Shown here piece after piece: positions 61,744 to 64,000 of a DNA stretch of 64,000 nt. How positions within the stretch are numbered: position 1 is the stretch's first letter; each line of letters begins with the position of its first letter. The DNA lies in assembly GCF_011742925.1 (NCBI RefSeq), contig NZ_WAEL01000002.1, positions 620,001-684,000 of the forward strand, written 5' to 3'. The DNA comes from Fibrivirga algicola (GTDB taxonomy: Bacteria; Bacteroidota; Bacteroidia; Cytophagales; Spirosomataceae). The notes below the pieces were generated by a model, which searched no databases, was not told where the DNA came from, and saw only the letters and a list, made by a program, of their open reading frames with translations. The translations under genes were made by a program, and so were the position numbers.

Positions 61744-62937
61744 CTAAGCTGGTACTAGGCCGTGGGGGTCTAATACAAACTTCTTGGCGACACCGCTGTC
61801 GAATTCAGCATAGCCTTCCGGGGCCTGATCGAGCGTAATCACCTCGACATTTACGGCTTTGGCAATCTGCACTTTATCGTACAAAATCGACATCATCAGT
61901 TGGCGATTATATTTAATCACCGGCGTTTGTCCCGTGAAGAACGAATGGCTTTTGGCCCAACCCAGTCCGAACCGGATCGACAGATTACCCGTCTTGGCTG
62001 TCGATTCTTCCGCACCCGGATCTTCCGTCACGTACAGGCCGGGAATACCAATGGCACCACCCGCGCGGGCAATTTCCATCAGTGAGTTCAGCACAGCGGC
62101 GGGCACTTCTTTCTGAACCTGTCCACCATGCCCCCGCGCTTCAAAACCAACGCAGTCAACGGCGCAGTCAACTTCGGGAACGCCCAAAATCTGAGCAATC
62201 TGGTCGGCCAATGATGCATCTTCGTTTAGATCGACGGTTTCGCAGCCAATCGATCGGGCGTGAGCCAGACGTGCTTTGTTCATGTCGCCCACGATGACTA
62301 CCGCCGCTCCCAGCAATTGCGCCGAGGCCGCTGCTGCCATACCGACCGGACCAGCTCCGGCAATATAGACCGTAGTTCCTGGGCCAACACCCGCTTTGAC
62401 GGCACCGTGGAAACCCGTCGGAAAAATATCGCTCAACATGGTCAGGTCACGGATTTTAGCCATCGCCTGCTCTCTGTCTGGGAAACGCAATAGGTTGAAA
62501 TCAGCGTACGGCACCATCACATATTCGGCCTGACCGCCAATCCAGCCGCCCATGTCGACGTACCCGTAGGCACCGCCAGCGCGAGAATCATTGACGTTCA
62601 GACAGATGCCCGTTTGTTGCTCCTTACAGGTACGGCACCGGCCGCAGGCTACATTGAACGGAACCGAAACAATGTCGCCAATATCGAGAAACTCAACGTC
62701 AGCCCCCTTTTCAATCACCTCGCCCGTTATTTCATGGCCAAGAATCAGCCCCGGCTCAGCCGTTGTGCGGCCACGGACCATGTGCTGGTCGCTGCCACAG
62801 ATATTGGTTGAAATCACTTTAAGTATTACCCCATGGCCAATTTTCTTGCCTTTGGGGTTTGCCAGCTCGGGGAAGTCGATGTTCTGTACTTCTACGTTGC
62901 CCGGGCCGGTATACACGACACCACGGTTACTCGCCAT
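61744..62937 (-). CDS. fdhA: zinc-dependent formaldehyde dehydrogenase, glutathione-independent
   Basis: 397 residues, the size of PFDH-type enzymes (Zn-containing MDR superfamily). Catalytic zinc ligands are in ICGSDQHMV and GHEITGEV; the structural zinc loop has CGRCRTCKEQQTGIC. The cofactor motif is YIAGAGPVGMAAAAS. The pattern, including SDIFPTGFHGAVKAGVGPG, matches NAD-dependent formaldehyde dehydrogenase/dismutase rather than plain alcohol dehydrogenase. It would oxidise formaldehyde to formate. It is leftward, with the GlcG-like gene upstream. Confidence 0.9.
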   Translation of the reverse strand: MASNRGVVYTGPGNVEVQNIDFPELANPKGKKIGHGVILKVISTNICGSDQHMVRGRTTAEPGLILGHEITGEVIEKGADVEFLDIGDIVSVPFNVACGRCRTCKEQQTGICLNVNDSRAGGAYGYVDMGGWIGGQAEYVMVPYADFNLLRFPDREQAMAKIRDLTMLSDIFPTGFHGAVKAGVGPGTTVYIAGAGPVGMAAAASAQLLGAAVVIVGDMNKARLAHARSIGCETVDLNEDASLADQIAQILGVPEVDCAVDCVGFEARGHGGQVQKEVPAAVLNSLMEIARAGGAIGIPGLYVTEDPGAEESTAKTGNLSIRFGLGWAKSHSFFTGQTPVIKYNRQLMMSILYDKVQIAKAVNVEVITLDQAPEGYAEFDSGVAKKFVLDPHGLVPA

Positions 62938-63038
62938 ACTGATCTGCAGTTTTGTACTGTGACGTAAAATCGATTATCAACTTGGTGTGGTTATTCGGTT
63001 TGCCCTGCTACCCGAAGTAACTGGAGCAACCGAAAAGA

Positions 63039-63440
63039 CTACTGAAGTGCGTCGACCCCGGCCTGAGCCACTATATGGTCATTCTCGACAGTGCTGCCCG
63101 ATACACCGATACCACCAATCACCTCACCGTTGGCCCCCTTGATGGGAATACCACCGGGGAACGTGATTAGACCACCGTTCGAGTGTTCGATGTTGAAGAG
63201 CGAACCGCCTGGCTGTGAGGCTTGTCCCAGGTCGCCCGTATTCATATCGAAGAAGCGGGCCGTTTTTGCTTTCTTGATCGAAATATCGACCGAGCCCAGC
63301 CACGCACCATCCTGACGGGCGAAAGCAACCAGATTGGCGCCCGCATCAACAACGGCAATGTTCATTTTCAGGCCCAATTCGGTTGATTTGGCTTTGGCAG
63401 CTGCGATCAATCCTTCAGCCTGTTCTAGTGTGATTCCCAT
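63039..63440 (-). CDS. GlcG/HbpS heme-binding family protein
   Basis: 133 residues. The GlcG/HbpS pattern is complete: [28 protein letters not shown], then [34 protein letters not shown]. These proteins bind heme or cobalamin-like cofactors in some bacteria. It is 101 nt upstream of the formaldehyde dehydrogenase on the same strand, so may be co-transcribed. Function uncertain. Confidence 0.88.
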   Translation of the reverse strand: MGITLEQAEGLIAAAKAKSTELGLKMNIAVVDAGANLVAFARQDGAWLGSVDISIKKAKTARFFDMNTGDLGQASQPGGSLFNIEHSNGGLITFPGGIPIKGANGEVIGGIGVSGSTVENDHIVAQAGVDALQ

Positions 63441-63581
63441 GTTCTGTAACAGAGTTAGGTTAAAACCAATTAACCCTATAGACCATACTATGTTTTTAGT
63501 GACCCAGCGATTGAGCGTAGTTAGTAGTGGCCTTTACCCTAGTCCTGGACTTTGACGAACATATTTCCCCCGAATGGCTGT

Positions 63582-63589
63582 TACTTTTG
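63582..63589 (+). promoter_or_regulatory. -7 element (TACTTTTG) 7 nt before the nuoD start
   Basis: An exact TAnnTTTG match ending 7 nt before the ATG at 63597; no -33 TTG at normal spacing. Confidence 0.45.
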
Positions 63590-63596
63590 CACAGCC

Positions 63597-64000
63597 ATGA
63601 TCACAGAACAACCACTTGAATCCCGCATTCAGTACGAATACAGCCCCGGCCATTTTAAGGCGTCGGAGCCGAACGTGTATGATCCGGAACAACTCGGTGA
63701 AGGTGAACTGATTCTGAACATGGGGCCGCAGCACCCCAGCACCCACGGTGTGTTGCGGCTCGAGATTGTTACCAGCGGTGAAATCGTGACCGACGTGGTA
63801 CCGCACCTCGGCTACCTGCACCGCTGCTTCGAGGCCCACACGCAGAACGTGCCGTTCAATCAGGGTATTCCGTTTGTCGATCGGCTCGATTACCTGGCGG
63901 CGATGAACGGCGAGCACATCTGGGCAATGGCTGTAGAACGGATGCTGGGTATTGAAAACGACATTCCGAAGCGGACCGAGTACATACGCGTGCTGGTGGC
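63597..64000 (+). CDS. nuoD: NADH-quinone oxidoreductase subunit D, 5' part (runs off window)
   Basis: About 134 codons before the window ends. After a 30-residue extension the NuoD core starts ELILNMGPQHPSTHGVLRLE, the invariant segment near the quinone-binding site, followed by DVVPHLGYLHRCFE. NuoD is part of the peripheral arm of complex I, beside the quinone cavity. No nuoC or other nuo gene precedes it here. Confidence 0.95.
   Translation, partial: MITEQPLESRIQYEYSPGHFKASEPNVYDPEQLGEGELILNMGPQHPSTHGVLRLEIVTSGEIVTDVVPHLGYLHRCFEAHTQNVPFNQGIPFVDRLDYLAAMNGEHIWAMAVERMLGIENDIPKRTEYIRVLV

Overview
The window reads as chromosome of a Bacteroidota bacterium, most likely Cytophagales close to Spirosoma/Fibrella. 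The evidence is family content (DUF4105, DUF6702, FecR, DUF2147, a GldA-like ATPase, a DksA-like protein lacking zinc cysteines, azurin-tailed propeller proteins), no consistent Shine-Dalgarno sequences, and several TAnnTTTG promoter -7 elements. GC is moderate (low-to-mid 50s by eye) except for one AT-rich membrane gene at 1964-3565. No rRNA, tRNA, CRISPR array, transposase or phage gene was seen.

Layout. 1-5042: 3' part of a Kup potassium transporter, an AT-rich polytopic membrane protein, and a CDP-paratose 2-epimerase-like SDR. 5390-13770: inositol monophosphatase, DUF4105 protein, RsmI, pterin dehydratase, a NatAB-like ABC exporter, an SRPBCC protein, DUF2147 and a flavin monooxygenase. 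13947-25064: glutamate dehydrogenase, a DksA-like protein, phosphoesterase, GH3 enzyme, a MNT/HEPN toxin-antitoxin pair with a probable frameshift, then dxr-rseP-DUF6702-lon. 25178-36463: two glycosyltransferases, DNA polymerase III delta', hypotheticals, TIGR01777 epimerase, tdk, miaA, gpsA, an orphan FecR and an LD-carboxypeptidase. 36464-49036: secreted propeller, azurin-like and PA14-like proteins with csaA, a sorbosone-dehydrogenase-like protein, rhomboid protease, aldose epimerase, GldA-like ATPase and an amino-acid permease. 49186-53870: a leftward five-gene operon (ECF sigma factor, membrane-anchored putative anti-sigma factor, DUF4097-like protein, two outer-membrane barrels). 54077-61690: a lipoprotein-type methyltransferase, then the polyamine-type cluster. 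61744-64000: formaldehyde dehydrogenase, GlcG/HbpS protein and the start of nuoD.

The best candidate for an under-described system is 54998-61690. It encodes an AdoMet-decarboxylase-like pyruvoyl enzyme whose usual catalytic Cys position is Ser, a zinc-ribbon DUF4178 membrane protein, a small Gly-rich membrane protein, a one-repeat DUF350 protein, a membrane-fused spermidine-synthase-like enzyme, a Tat/lipoprotein flavin amine oxidase and a His-containing polytopic membrane protein. The first five overlap or nearly touch. Together they suggest a polyamine or related cationic metabolite made at, and oxidised outside, the inner membrane.

Two genome-scale signals stand out. First, the heptamer ACGTACC/GGTACGT occurs about 80 times by eye, against about 8 expected by chance, in coding and intergenic DNA and in several reading frames. 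Second, many intergenic gaps carry a long near-perfect inverted repeat (13-36 bp arms). Most differ in sequence, but two ~145-bp copies are homologous and one pair of arms carries divergent promoter -7 elements.
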